Part shown: piece after piece, positions 56,803 through 64,000 of the stretch
Layout: each line of letters begins with the position of its first letter
Numbering within the stretch: the stretch's first letter is position 1
Assembly: GCF_001613365.1 (NCBI RefSeq)
Contig: NZ_BDCF01000006.1
Span: forward strand, 62,001-126,000
DNA length: 64,000 bases
DNA from: Nocardia xishanensis NBRC 101358
GTDB taxonomy: Bacteria > Actinomycetota > Actinomycetes > Mycobacteriales > Mycobacteriaceae
Reading direction: 5' to 3'
The notes under the pieces: model-generated
What the model was told of the DNA's origin: nothing
Database searches by the model: none
What the model saw: the letters and a program-made list of their open reading frames with translations, nothing else
Translations under genes and position numbers: made by a program

Positions 56803-57741
56803 GTGCCGGACACGTCAACGCCGGAAGCGATCGTCGCCGCCGCCGAGAAGATCATCGCGGCGGGCGAGTGCGCGCCGCGCCTCGCGCGCGACCCGGTGAA
56901 TCAGCCGATGATCAACAACTGGGTCGAGGCCATCGGCGACACCAACCCCATCTACGTCGACGAGGCCGCTGCCCGCGCCGCGGGCCATCCCGGCATCGTC
57001 GCCCCGCCCGCCATGGCGCAAGTCTGGACCATGTTCGGGCTCAACGGCGTTCGCCCGGAGGACGATCCGATGGGCGCCACCGCCGAACTGCTCGACGAGG
57101 CGGGTTTCACGTCGGTGGTCGGCACCAACTGTGAGCAGATCTACCACCGCTACCTGGTGCCGGGCGAACAGGTGAGCGTCACCAGTCGCCTGGAGAGCAT
57201 CACGGGACCGAAGCGCACCGGGCTCGGCGACGGCTGGTTCGTCACCTTCCGTACCTCGTGGCGGGTCGGTGACGAGCTCGTCACCGAAATGCTGTTCCGC
57301 ATCCTGAAATTCGCGCCGGGAACTGCCGCGGCCCCGGCGAAGCCGGCGGGCGAGCGGGTCAAGCCGCTGGTCTCGCACGACACCGAATTCTTCTGGGAAG
57401 GAACGAAGCTCGGCGAACTGCGGATCCAGAAGCTGCCGGACGGCACGCTGCGGCATCCGCCGATCCCCGCGCTGTGGCAGGACAAGTCCGAGCCGACCGA
57501 GTACGTGGTCGCCTCGGGGCGCGGAACGGTGTTCAGCTACGTCGTGCACCACGCGCCGAAAGTGCCGGGGCGGCAACTGCCGTTCGTGGTCGCGCTGGTC
57601 GAATTGGAGGAGGGCGTGCGCATGCTCGGTGAACTGCGCGGCATCGACCCGGCCGAGGTCGAGGTCGGCCTGCCGGTGCGGGTCGAGTTCGAGAAGCTCG
57701 ATGACGAGGCCACCCTGCCGTACTGGGCGGTGATCGCGTGA
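56803..57741 (+). CDS. chsH2: Steroid side-chain enoyl-CoA hydratase subunit ChsH2 (MaoC/DUF35)
   Basis: 312 residues, the length of Rv3542c (ChsH2). The N-terminal half is a MaoC-like hotdog domain (WVEAIGDTNPIYVDEAAARAAGHPGIVAPP); the C-terminal half is a DUF35 OB-fold domain with PIPALWQDKSEP and FSYVVHHAPKVPGRQLPFVVALVEL. In mycobacteria it pairs with ChsH1 to hydrate the side-chain enoyl-CoA, and its DUF35 domain binds Ltp2. The zinc cysteines common in DUF35 are not evident here. GTG start; 4-nt overlap with chsH1. Confidence 0.92.
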   Translation: MPDTSTPEAIVAAAEKIIAAGECAPRLARDPVNQPMINNWVEAIGDTNPIYVDEAAARAAGHPGIVAPPAMAQVWTMFGLNGVRPEDDPMGATAELLDEAGFTSVVGTNCEQIYHRYLVPGEQVSVTSRLESITGPKRTGLGDGWFVTFRTSWRVGDELVTEMLFRILKFAPGTAAAPAKPAGERVKPLVSHDTEFFWEGTKLGELRIQKLPDGTLRHPPIPALWQDKSEPTEYVVASGRGTVFSYVVHHAPKVPGRQLPFVVALVELEEGVRMLGELRGIDPAEVEVGLPVRVEFEKLDDEATLPYWAVIA

Positions 57742-58145
57742 CGACGGCCACCGCACAGGTCGGCACGACGCTGCCGGAACTGGTCGTGCACGCCGACCCG
57801 ACCTTCGTGATCAGCACGGCCATCGCCACCCGCGATTTCCAGGACGTGCACCACGACAGGGACAAGGCCGTCGCGCGCGGATCCAAGGACATTTTCGTCA
57901 ACATCCTCACCGACACCGGCCTGGTGCAGCGCTTCGTCACCGACTGGGCGGGCCCGCGCGCCATCGTGAAGTCGATCGCGCTTCGCCTCGGGGTGCCGCT
58001 GTACGCGGGCGACACGCTGACCCTCACCGGCACGGTGAGCGCGGTCGAGGGCGAGGACATCCACATCGACGTCGTCGGGCGCGACAGCCTCGGCGACCAC
58101 ATCACGGCGAAAGTCGTCATCGCGCTGCGGGGTACGAATGACTGA
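57738..58145 (+). CDS. chsH1: Steroid side-chain enoyl-CoA hydratase subunit ChsH1 (MaoC-like)
   Basis: 135-residue hotdog-fold subunit with the catalytic hydratase region ATRDFQDVHHDRDKA (Asp and His) and the C-terminal HITAKVVIALRG. Forms the heteromeric hydratase with ChsH2. The GTG at 57738 overlaps the chsH2 stop, and its 3' end overlaps ltp2 by 8 nt, so all three are tightly coupled. Confidence 0.92.
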   Translation: MTTATAQVGTTLPELVVHADPTFVISTAIATRDFQDVHHDRDKAVARGSKDIFVNILTDTGLVQRFVTDWAGPRAIVKSIALRLGVPLYAGDTLTLTGTVSAVEGEDIHIDVVGRDSLGDHITAKVVIALRGTND

Positions 58146-59313
58146 GGCTCTGTCGGGACGCGCCGCCATCGTCGGCATCGGCGCCACCGATTTCTCCAAG
58201 GACTCCGGCCGCAGCGAGTTGCGGCTGGCGGCCGAGGCGGTCACGGCCGCGCTCGCCGACGCAGGCCTGACGCCCGCCGACGTGGACGGGCTCACCACCT
58301 TCACGATGGACACCAATACCCAGGCGGCGGTCGCGAGGGCGACGGGTATTCCGCAGCTGAAGTTCTTCAGCCACATCGGTTACGGCGGCGGCGCGGCCTG
58401 CGCGACCGTGCAGCAGGCCGCCATGGCGGTGGCCACCGGTGTGGCCGATGTGGTGGTCGCCTACCGCGCCTTCAACGAGCGCTCGGTGTCGCGGTTCGGC
58501 CAGTTCTCCACGGCGCTGGCCACCGCGCCGACCTCGTCGGGCATCGACGCGGGCTGGTCCTACCCGCAGGGTCTCGGCACGCCCGCGGCCCAGGTCGCCA
58601 TGGTCGCGCGCCGCTACATGCACGTCTACGGCGCGACCAGCGAGGATTTCGGCCGGGTCGCCGTCGCCGACCGCAAGCACGCCGCGGTCAACCCGGACGC
58701 CTTCTTCTACGGCAAGCCGATCACCCTGGAAGACCACCAGAATTCGCGCTGGATCGCCGAACCGCTGCATCTGCTCGACTGCTGCCAGGAGTCCGACGGC
58801 GGCGTGGCCATCGTGGTGACGAGCGTGGAGCGGGCCCGCGACCTGCCGCAGCGTCCCGCGGTGATCGCAGGCGCCGCGCAGGGCTCCGGCGCGGACCAGT
58901 ACGTGATGACCAGCTACTACCGCGACGCCATGTCCGGCCTGCCGGAGATGGGTCTCGTCGGCGAACAGCTCTGGGCGCAAAGCGGATTGGGCCCACAGGA
59001 CATGCAGGCCGCTATCCTCTACGACCACTTCACCCCGTTCGTGCTCATGCAGCTCGAGGAACTCGGCTTCTGTGGTCGCGGCGAGGCCAAGGATTTCGTC
59101 AAGGACGGCGCGATCGAGCTCGGTGGCAGGCTGCCGCTCAACACGCACGGCGGCCAGCTGGGCGAGGCGTACATCCACGGCATGAACGGCATCGCCGAGG
59201 CGGTGCGCCAGATTCGCGGCACGTCGGTAAACCAGGTCGAGGCGCTGCGCAACATCGTGGTCACCGCGGGCACCGGCGTGCCGACCTCCGGTCTGGTGCT
59301 CAGCGCCAACTGA
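58138..59313 (+). CDS. ltp2: Steroid side-chain retro-aldolase Ltp2 (thiolase-like lipid-transfer protein)
   Basis: 391 residues of the SCP-x thiolase-like fold. It cleaves the hydrated C3 side chain to release propionyl-CoA from the steroid, as established for mycobacterial Ltp2. Landmarks are RAAIVGIGATDFSKDSGR, YGGGAACATVQQAAMAVATGVADVVVAYRAFNERS, and the C-terminal GGRLPLNTHGGQLGEAYIHGMNGIAEAV. It works in complex with the ChsH2 DUF35 domain encoded two genes upstream. Last gene of the operon, followed by a long inverted repeat. Confidence 0.93.
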   Translation: MTEALSGRAAIVGIGATDFSKDSGRSELRLAAEAVTAALADAGLTPADVDGLTTFTMDTNTQAAVARATGIPQLKFFSHIGYGGGAACATVQQAAMAVATGVADVVVAYRAFNERSVSRFGQFSTALATAPTSSGIDAGWSYPQGLGTPAAQVAMVARRYMHVYGATSEDFGRVAVADRKHAAVNPDAFFYGKPITLEDHQNSRWIAEPLHLLDCCQESDGGVAIVVTSVERARDLPQRPAVIAGAAQGSGADQYVMTSYYRDAMSGLPEMGLVGEQLWAQSGLGPQDMQAAILYDHFTPFVLMQLEELGFCGRGEAKDFVKDGAIELGGRLPLNTHGGQLGEAYIHGMNGIAEAVRQIRGTSVNQVEALRNIVVTAGTGVPTSGLVLSAN

Positions 59314-59321
59314 TTCCGATC

Positions 59322-59412
59322 GCCTCCGTCGTTCCGCCGAACGCCGGGGCCCGGCCCCGCCACGGCGTCGGCTGTCCCACCGGTGCCCGGCGTTCGCCGG
59401 AACGACGGGGGC
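59322..59412 (+). terminator. Long inverted repeat after ltp2, probable terminator
   Basis: 27-nt arms (59322-59348 and 59386-59412) pair with one mismatch and one G-U, around a 37-nt GC-rich loop. It begins 8 nt after the ltp2 stop. No U-tract. Confidence 0.65.
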
Positions 59413-59461
59413 GACAACCCGTAGGTTGGAGCGGCACGTCCGCCGCCACGGGAGGAGTCTC

Positions 59462-59899
59462 ATGACCGACCGGCACATCGTCGACGTCCACATCCTGCTC
59501 GTCCGCGCGGGCGAAGTGCTGTTGAGCAAGCGGCGCAGCGCGGACGAGTTCGACGGCCGCTGGCACCTGCCCGCGGGCAAGCTGGAGGCGGGGGAGTCGG
59601 CCACCGCGGCCACGGCCCGCGAGGCGATGGAGGAGATCGGCGTGGTCGTCGAGCCCGCCGATCTGCGCCACATCCACACCGCGCACGTCGTCTCCCCGCA
59701 CCGCGAGGCTCGCATCGGCCTGTTCTTCGAGGCCGTGACCTGGTCCGGCGAACCGGTCAACCGTGAGCCCGACAAGTGCTACGAGCTGGCATGGTTCCCC
59801 TTGACCGCGTTGCCCCAGAACCTCATCGAGTACCCCGCCGCGGGCATCCGCGCCTACTTCACCGGCGCCAACTACTCCCAGCGCGGCTGGTCCACCTAG
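59462..59899 (+). CDS. NUDIX hydrolase
   Basis: 145-residue NUDIX protein. The NUDIX box Gx5Ex7REx2EExG is visible as GKLEAGE...REAMEEIGV, preceded by the substrate strand FDGRWHLPAG. Typical substrates are nucleotides or sugar-nucleotide diphosphates; no specificity can be inferred. GGAGGAG precedes the ATG. A TAGGTT -10 candidate lies at 59422-59427. Converges with a TetR gene across a palindromic terminator. Confidence 0.9.
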   Translation: MTDRHIVDVHILLVRAGEVLLSKRRSADEFDGRWHLPAGKLEAGESATAATAREAMEEIGVVVEPADLRHIHTAHVVSPHREARIGLFFEAVTWSGEPVNREPDKCYELAWFPLTALPQNLIEYPAAGIRAYFTGANYSQRGWST

Positions 59900-59908
59900 C
59901 CGTCCCTA

Positions 59909-59993
59909 ACCGGCGACCTCGCATACCTTCTGCACGCCTCGCACCGGTTGTGCGGTCTGCGAGGCGTGCGGAGGATCTGCGAGGTCGCCGGGT
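59909..59993 (+). terminator. Long palindrome at convergent NUDIX/TetR ends; repeat family member
   Basis: Imperfect arms of about 35 nt (59909-59943 and 59958-59993) include exact runs ACCGGCGACCTCGCA and GCACGCCTCGCA. It begins 9 nt after the NUDIX stop and touches the TetR stop. Part of it matches the element near 25802-25828 (25 of 27 in inverse orientation). Confidence 0.7.
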
Positions 59994-60571
59994 CAGCGGC
60001 TGAGGTAGGTGGATAGGAGGGTGGTCAGCTGGCTGATGCCGGCGGGGGTGCCGGGTGGGAGATCGCTGCGGTTGCCCGCGAGGCGGTCGAAGACCGCGCC
60101 CTCCAGGACGGCGAGGAAGTCGGCGGCGGCGGTGTCCGGGTCAGGGAAGTCGTTGGCGCGGAACAGTTCCTGTGCGCTTTCGAGGGAGAAGAGGCTTTTG
60201 CTCAGTCGGGTGTGCAGTTCCGGATCGCCGATCAGGTCGATGATCAGGGCGTGCCTGGCGATCAGATGGTCGCGGCGTTCGAGGAGGAGCCGGTCCAGCC
60301 ACACCGCGACGCCGTGCGCGATCGACGGAAGGTCGGCGGCGTCGGGTGCGGCGAATCCCGCCGCTACGAAATCGCTTCGGGACCGCGCCGAGATCCGGTC
60401 GGCGATCGCCTCGATCAGCGCGCGTTTGGTGCGGAAGTAATAGGAGGACGATCCGGGCGGCAGCGCCAGCGCCGTGTCCAGCGCGCGGTGCGTCAGCGCG
60501 CGAATCCCGCTGCGGGCGATCAGTTCGATGGCCGCGTCGACGATCAGAGTGCGCCGGTCGGTTGTGGACAT
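59993..60571 (-). CDS. TetR-family regulator divergent from zapE
   Basis: 192 residues. Helix-turn-helix: RTLIVDAAIELIARSGIRALTHRALDTALALPPGSSSYYFRTKRALI, with the ligand-binding domain after it. The intergenic region to zapE contains two adjacent CTCTACA-type palindromes, the likely operators, so it may control both itself and zapE. Inducer unknown. The start at 60571 has GAAGG upstream; two extra residues are possible from 60577. Confidence 0.88.
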   Translation of the reverse strand: MSTTDRRTLIVDAAIELIARSGIRALTHRALDTALALPPGSSSYYFRTKRALIEAIADRISARSRSDFVAAGFAAPDAADLPSIAHGVAVWLDRLLLERRDHLIARHALIIDLIGDPELHTRLSKSLFSLESAQELFRANDFPDPDTAAADFLAVLEGAVFDRLAGNRSDLPPGTPAGISQLTTLLSTYLSR

Positions 60572-60603
60572 CGTCACCTTCCCTGGTCGAGCCGCCCTCC
60601 GTG

Positions 60604-60636
60604 CTCTACAACTGTAGGGACTCTACACCTGTAGAG
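60604..60636 (+). promoter_or_regulatory. Tandem TetR operators between tetR and zapE
   Basis: CTCTACAACTGTAGGG (60604-60619) and CTCTACACCTGTAGAG (60621-60636, a perfect 16-bp palindrome apart from the centre) are spaced 17 bp centre to centre. They lie directly upstream of the zapE Shine-Dalgarno. Confidence 0.72.
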
Positions 60637-60649
60637 CTAGGAGGCTCGG

Positions 60650-61597
60650 ATGACGATCGAACTCGACGCGGATCAGCGCGCGGCCGCCGACCGGCTGGCT
60701 CTCCTGGTGGACGGGCGCGGGCGTCCGGTCAAGGGCGCGCGTGGCGTCTACCTGCACGGACGGCCCGGTCGCGGCAAGACCATGCTGATGGACCGCTGCA
60801 TCGCCACCGTCGCCGCCGACCGCGCGAAGCGCTACCACTTCCACCGTTTCTTCGCCGAATTGCACAGCGCCGCTCACGAATCCGGCTCCATCGACACCGC
60901 GATCGAACGCCTGCTGGGCTCCGCCCGCCTGGTGTGCTTCGACGAATTCCACGTGCACGACATCGGTGACGCGATGCTGATCGCACGCATGCTGGACGCG
61001 TTGTTCGCCCGCCGCATCGCGCTAGTGCTCACCTCGAACTACCCGCCCGAGCGGCTTTTGCCGAATCCGCTGTTCCACGACCGGTTCTTGCCGACCATCG
61101 CGCGGATCGTCGAGCGCTTGGACGTGATCTCGATCGACGGACCCATCGACTACCGCACGCTGCACATGCGCGACGCTTCGACCGGCTTCACGGCGGGCCG
61201 CTACCTGATCGGATGCGCGCCCACCGAGGGCGCTGTCGAGGTCCCGATCGGCGACCGCACGCTACGGGCGCGCGCGGTGGACGACGACGCCATCACTGTC
61301 GATTTCACTGCCCTCTGCGGCGCCGCCACTTCGGCCGCCGACTACGTGCGGCTGGCGCAGCGCTTCCGGCGCTGGACGATCGAGGACGTGCCCCGGTTGC
61401 GCGAGGTGCCGCCGGACTGGGCGATGCGCCTGGTGAACCTCGTCGACGTGCTCTACGACGCCGATCTGGAACTGACGGTGTGCGCCGCCGCGCCGCTGCC
61501 GGAGCTGGTCGACGGCCTGACCGGTGTGCCGGATATTTCGCGCACCGAGAGCCGCCTCTGTGAGATCTCACAGCCGGTGACCGCTACGGCTTGGTAA
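60650..61597 (+). CDS. zapE: ZapE/AFG1-like ATPase
   Basis: 315 residues. AFG1-type ATPase: Walker A LHGRPGRGKTMLMD, Walker B LVCFDEFHVHDIGDAM and sensor LVLTSNYPPE. In E. coli ZapE affects Z-ring constriction; the actinobacterial homologues are less understood. GGAGG precedes the ATG at 60650. Divergent from a TetR regulator with tandem operators in between, which is unusual for a cell-division ATPase. Confidence 0.9.
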   Translation: MTIELDADQRAAADRLALLVDGRGRPVKGARGVYLHGRPGRGKTMLMDRCIATVAADRAKRYHFHRFFAELHSAAHESGSIDTAIERLLGSARLVCFDEFHVHDIGDAMLIARMLDALFARRIALVLTSNYPPERLLPNPLFHDRFLPTIARIVERLDVISIDGPIDYRTLHMRDASTGFTAGRYLIGCAPTEGAVEVPIGDRTLRARAVDDDAITVDFTALCGAATSAADYVRLAQRFRRWTIEDVPRLREVPPDWAMRLVNLVDVLYDADLELTVCAAAPLPELVDGLTGVPDISRTESRLCEISQPVTATAW

Positions 61598-61696
61598 CGC
61601 GCCGACCTGCGGCGACTCGCCGGTAACCGGGATTGAACCGGAGGCGATCCGAAGTATTCGATTCCCTCCCGAGCGGACCGCTCGGCATGTAACTAT

Positions 61697-62686
61697 GTGG
61701 CTGATTCGAGCAGTACTCATGGTTTGGTGGTAACGCTGGTGGTCCGGGCGCGAGCGCCGATATCGCGCGTGATCGTGCTGATCGCGCTGCTGGCGGTTGC
61801 CGCGATCACGCTGCGCGGGCACATTCCCGGCGGGGTCGAGACCACCGATCGTCAGTCGGGGCCCAACGCGCTCGCCGTGGCCCTGATGCCGGTGCTGCTC
61901 ACGGTCTCCGTGGTGATCCTGCTGGCGGGCGTGATCGCCAGCCAGCATCGGCTGCCGCTCGCCATGCCCGAGCCGGATCGCGGGCCCGAGCCGAGGCAGT
62001 GGAAGCTCGGTCGCGTCGGCCTGCTGATGCTCGCCGCCCTGGCCGGTCTCTCGCTGGTGTTCGCCGCCGCTTCCGCCGTGTTCTTCATCGGCGCGGGCAG
62101 GCAAGTGCAACCCGCTGAGCCTTCGCCCGCCACCGGCGAGGGCACGCCGCCCGAATATCTTCCGACCACACCGCCGCCGCAGCCCGGCGGAGCCGAAAGC
62201 CTGACCGGCACCAGCCTGGTGCTGACGATGGTCGCCGCCGGCGTGCTGGTCGGTGTCGCGCTGGCCGGCCTCGTGGTGGTCGCGGCGACGGCCCGGCGCA
62301 AGCCCGTCCCCGCGCCGCCGCCGGAAGCCCCCGCCACGGCGACCGTCGTGGACTCGCTGGCCAGGGCCGCCGAAATGGGTCTGGCCGCGATGAACGCGCC
62401 GGGCCAGGAACCGCGCACCGCCATCATCGCCTGCTACGTCGCGATGGAGCGCGGTCTCGCCGTCGACCGCGCGGCCGCCCCGCTGGCCTCCGACACCCCG
62501 ATGGAAGTGCTGGCCCGCGCGTTCGAGCGCGGCGCGCTGCACGACGCCTCCGCCCGCGAGCTGGTCGCGCTGTTCGAGGAGGCCAGGTTCAGCCCGCACT
62601 CGATGCTGGAGTGGCAGCGCATGCGCGCCGAACAACTGCTGCGCATCGTGCTCGCCGATCTGCAAGGGGAGGTGATGGCCGAATGA
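61697..62686 (+). CDS. DUF4129 membrane protein
   Basis: 329 residues. Hydrophobic helices near PISRVIVLIALLAVAAITL, ALMPVLLTVSVVILLAGVIA, VGLLMLAALAGLSLVFAAA and LVLTMVAAGVLVGVALAGLVVV, followed by a cytoplasmic domain with PRTAIIACYVAMERGLAV, DTPMEVLARAFERGAL and FSPHSMLEWQRMRAEQLL, the DUF4129 core. Such genes lie beside MoxR/DUF58 genes, as here. The GTG start at 61697 is uncertain; a later one (61728 region) is possible. Its stop overlaps the next gene by ATGA. Confidence 0.8.
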   Translation: MADSSSTHGLVVTLVVRARAPISRVIVLIALLAVAAITLRGHIPGGVETTDRQSGPNALAVALMPVLLTVSVVILLAGVIASQHRLPLAMPEPDRGPEPRQWKLGRVGLLMLAALAGLSLVFAAASAVFFIGAGRQVQPAEPSPATGEGTPPEYLPTTPPPQPGGAESLTGTSLVLTMVAAGVLVGVALAGLVVVAATARRKPVPAPPPEAPATATVVDSLARAAEMGLAAMNAPGQEPRTAIIACYVAMERGLAVDRAAAPLASDTPMEVLARAFERGALHDASARELVALFEEARFSPHSMLEWQRMRAEQLLRIVLADLQGEVMAE

Positions 62687-63180
62687 ACAGGGCGGGGATC
62701 GCGGCCGCCGCGATATGCGCGGTGGTGGTGCTCGAACTGATCGCGTTCGGCAAGGCGCGCGAGGGGATGCTGCTGCTCGCCGCCGTCCCCGTCGCCCTCG
62801 CGCTGTTCCTGCTGATCTGGACGCTGCGCGAGCGCGAGAACGCGGAACGCGACGAGCACGCCGACGACATCGAGAACGGTCCGCTGGAGATGCTGAATCG
62901 CTGGCAGGCGCGGGCGCAGATGCTGGCCGACCGGGCCGACGGCAGCAGGGCCGACTGGGATCGGCACCTGCGTCCACTACTTGCCAAAGAATTCGAGTTG
63001 TCCACGGGCATGCGGGTAGCCAAGAACCGCAGGGCGACCGAAGCGGCCGGGATTCTGCAGTTCGGACCGGAACTGTGGCGCTGGGTCGATCCGGCGAACT
63101 CGGCACTGCGCGATCAGACGACGCGCGCACCGGGCAGAGCGGCGCTGGACGAGATCCTGCGCCGCCTGCAGAAAATGTGA
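62683..63180 (+). CDS. Membrane protein of the DUF4129/MoxR operon
   Basis: 165 residues. Two hydrophobic helices (IAAAAICAVVVLELIAFG and MLLLAAVPVALALFLLIWTL) are followed by a charged helical domain (EMLNRWQARAQMLADRADG, FELSTGMRVAKNRRATEAAG). I do not recognise a family. The ATG overlaps the DUF4129 stop and MoxR follows after 28 nt, so it is probably part of the same operon. Confidence 0.7.
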   Translation: MNRAGIAAAAICAVVVLELIAFGKAREGMLLLAAVPVALALFLLIWTLRERENAERDEHADDIENGPLEMLNRWQARAQMLADRADGSRADWDRHLRPLLAKEFELSTGMRVAKNRRATEAAGILQFGPELWRWVDPANSALRDQTTRAPGRAALDEILRRLQKM

Positions 63181-63208
63181 AATGGGTTGAGCAAGTGCGA
63201 GTAGACAA

Positions 63209-64000
63209 ATGACGATGCCACTGGACGCGACCGTCCAGCGCACCGACGCGGTGCTGCGGGAGCTGTCCCGCGTCATCGTGGGCAAGCGCGATGAATTACA
63301 GCTGATCATGATCGCCGTGCTCTCCGGTGGGCATGTCCTCATCGAGGACCTGCCCGGACTCGGCAAGACGCTGATCGCGAGGTCGTTCGCCGCCGCGCTC
63401 GGCCTCGACTTCACCCGGGTGCAGTTCACCCCCGATTTGCTGCCCGCCGACCTGCTCGGCTCCACCATCTACGACATGAACTCGGGACGGTTCAACTTCC
63501 GCCGCGGTCCGGTGTTCACCAACGTGCTGCTGGCCGACGAGGTGAACCGCACCCCGCCGAAGACCCAGGCCGCGCTGCTGGAGGCGATGGCGGAGGGACA
63601 GGTCAGCATCGACGGCGAGACCTTCCCGCTGCCGCAGCCGTTCATCGTGCTCGCCACCGACAACCCCATCGAATACGAGGGCACCTACCCGCTGCCGGAG
63701 GCGCAGCTGGACCGCTTCGCCATTCAGCTGCGGCTCGGTTATCTCTCCGAGCACGACGAGACCCAGATGATCCGCAGGCGCCTGGAACGCGGCGCGACGC
63801 CGCCGCAGGTGGGGCAGGTGGTGGACGCCAACGGGCTGCTGGAGATGCGGCAGTCGGTCGAATACGTCACGGTGCATCCCGACGTGGTCAGCTACGTCGT
63901 CGCCCTGGCCGGCGCGACCCGCGGCCATCCGCAGGTCGAGGTCGGCGCGAGTCCGCGCGCCGAACTGGATCTGGTGCAGATGTCGCGGGCCCGCGCGCTG
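63209..64000 (+). CDS. MoxR-family AAA+ ATPase, 3' truncated by window edge
   Basis: Chaperone-like ATPase often paired with DUF58 and VWA-domain proteins. Walker A DLPGLGKTLIARSFA, Walker B LLADEVNRTPPKTQAALLEAM and the sensor ATDNPIEYEGTYPLPEAQLDRF are visible. Frame open to the end of the window (264 codons), so the C terminus is missing. ATG at 63209, with a second ATG two codons later. A DUF58 gene would be expected next. Confidence 0.92.
   Translation, partial: MTMPLDATVQRTDAVLRELSRVIVGKRDELQLIMIAVLSGGHVLIEDLPGLGKTLIARSFAAALGLDFTRVQFTPDLLPADLLGSTIYDMNSGRFNFRRGPVFTNVLLADEVNRTPPKTQAALLEAMAEGQVSIDGETFPLPQPFIVLATDNPIEYEGTYPLPEAQLDRFAIQLRLGYLSEHDETQMIRRRLERGATPPQVGQVVDANGLLEMRQSVEYVTVHPDVVSYVVALAGATRGHPQVEVGASPRAELDLVQMSRARAL

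Overview
The window is high-GC actinobacterial DNA, most likely Nocardia or a close relative in the Mycobacteriales. The evidence is an Lsr2 with an RGR hook, an FtsH with a long Pro/Gly/Tyr-rich tail, CarD, a MhuD-type haem-degrading monooxygenase, a cholesterol side-chain degradation operon with KstR, and many promoters of the form TANNNT followed 6-8 nt later by ATG or GTG (leaderless genes). The genus is an inference; no rRNA or tRNA gene is visible.

Layout. Positions 1-18.7 kb follow the Mycobacterium tuberculosis ftsH-to-clpC1 order as I remember it: ftsH (5' cut), folE-folP-folB-folK, two membrane proteins, a Rossmann/DUF2520 protein with panC-panD-coaX, then a cysteine dioxygenase/rhodanese pair, lysS, lsr2, an FHA regulator, two secreted or membrane proteins, and clpC. 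Positions 18.8-30.4 kb look like an accessory block: DUF1877 protein, a frameshifted F420-type oxidoreductase with a SHOCT protein, a two-component system divergent from an ABC exporter, TetR/azoreductase/Gdx-type exporter, SRPBCC and OsmC proteins, and a cobalamin-riboswitch-controlled cbtBA cobalt transporter. Conserved order resumes at 30.4-41.9 kb: mhuD, hydrolase, mutY, carbonic anhydrase, disA-radA, lpqE, carD-ispD-ispF-cysS-rlmB. Then come two acyl-CoA enzymes, a zinc transporter operon with a Zur-like box, and a trehalose-phosphatase/GH15 fusion. Positions 51.5-59.3 kb hold kstR and a divergent cholesterol side-chain operon (fadE34-fadE28-fadE29-chsH2-chsH1-ltp2). The end carries a NUDIX hydrolase, a TetR/zapE pair and the start of a DUF4129/MoxR operon (3' cut).

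The most interesting signal is upstream of the cysteine dioxygenase gene. A leaderless 13-codon reading frame (GTG at 9311) contains tandem Cys codons and is followed by four short segments that can pair in mutually exclusive ways, as in a cysteine-sensing attenuator. Other points of interest are a dispersed palindromic repeat at two convergent gene ends, an intrinsic terminator whose loop contains the next gene's start codon, a sigma-R/H-type promoter far upstream of clpC, a one-base frameshift, a histidine kinase with a repetitive 285-residue tail, and an apparent insertion in FadE29.
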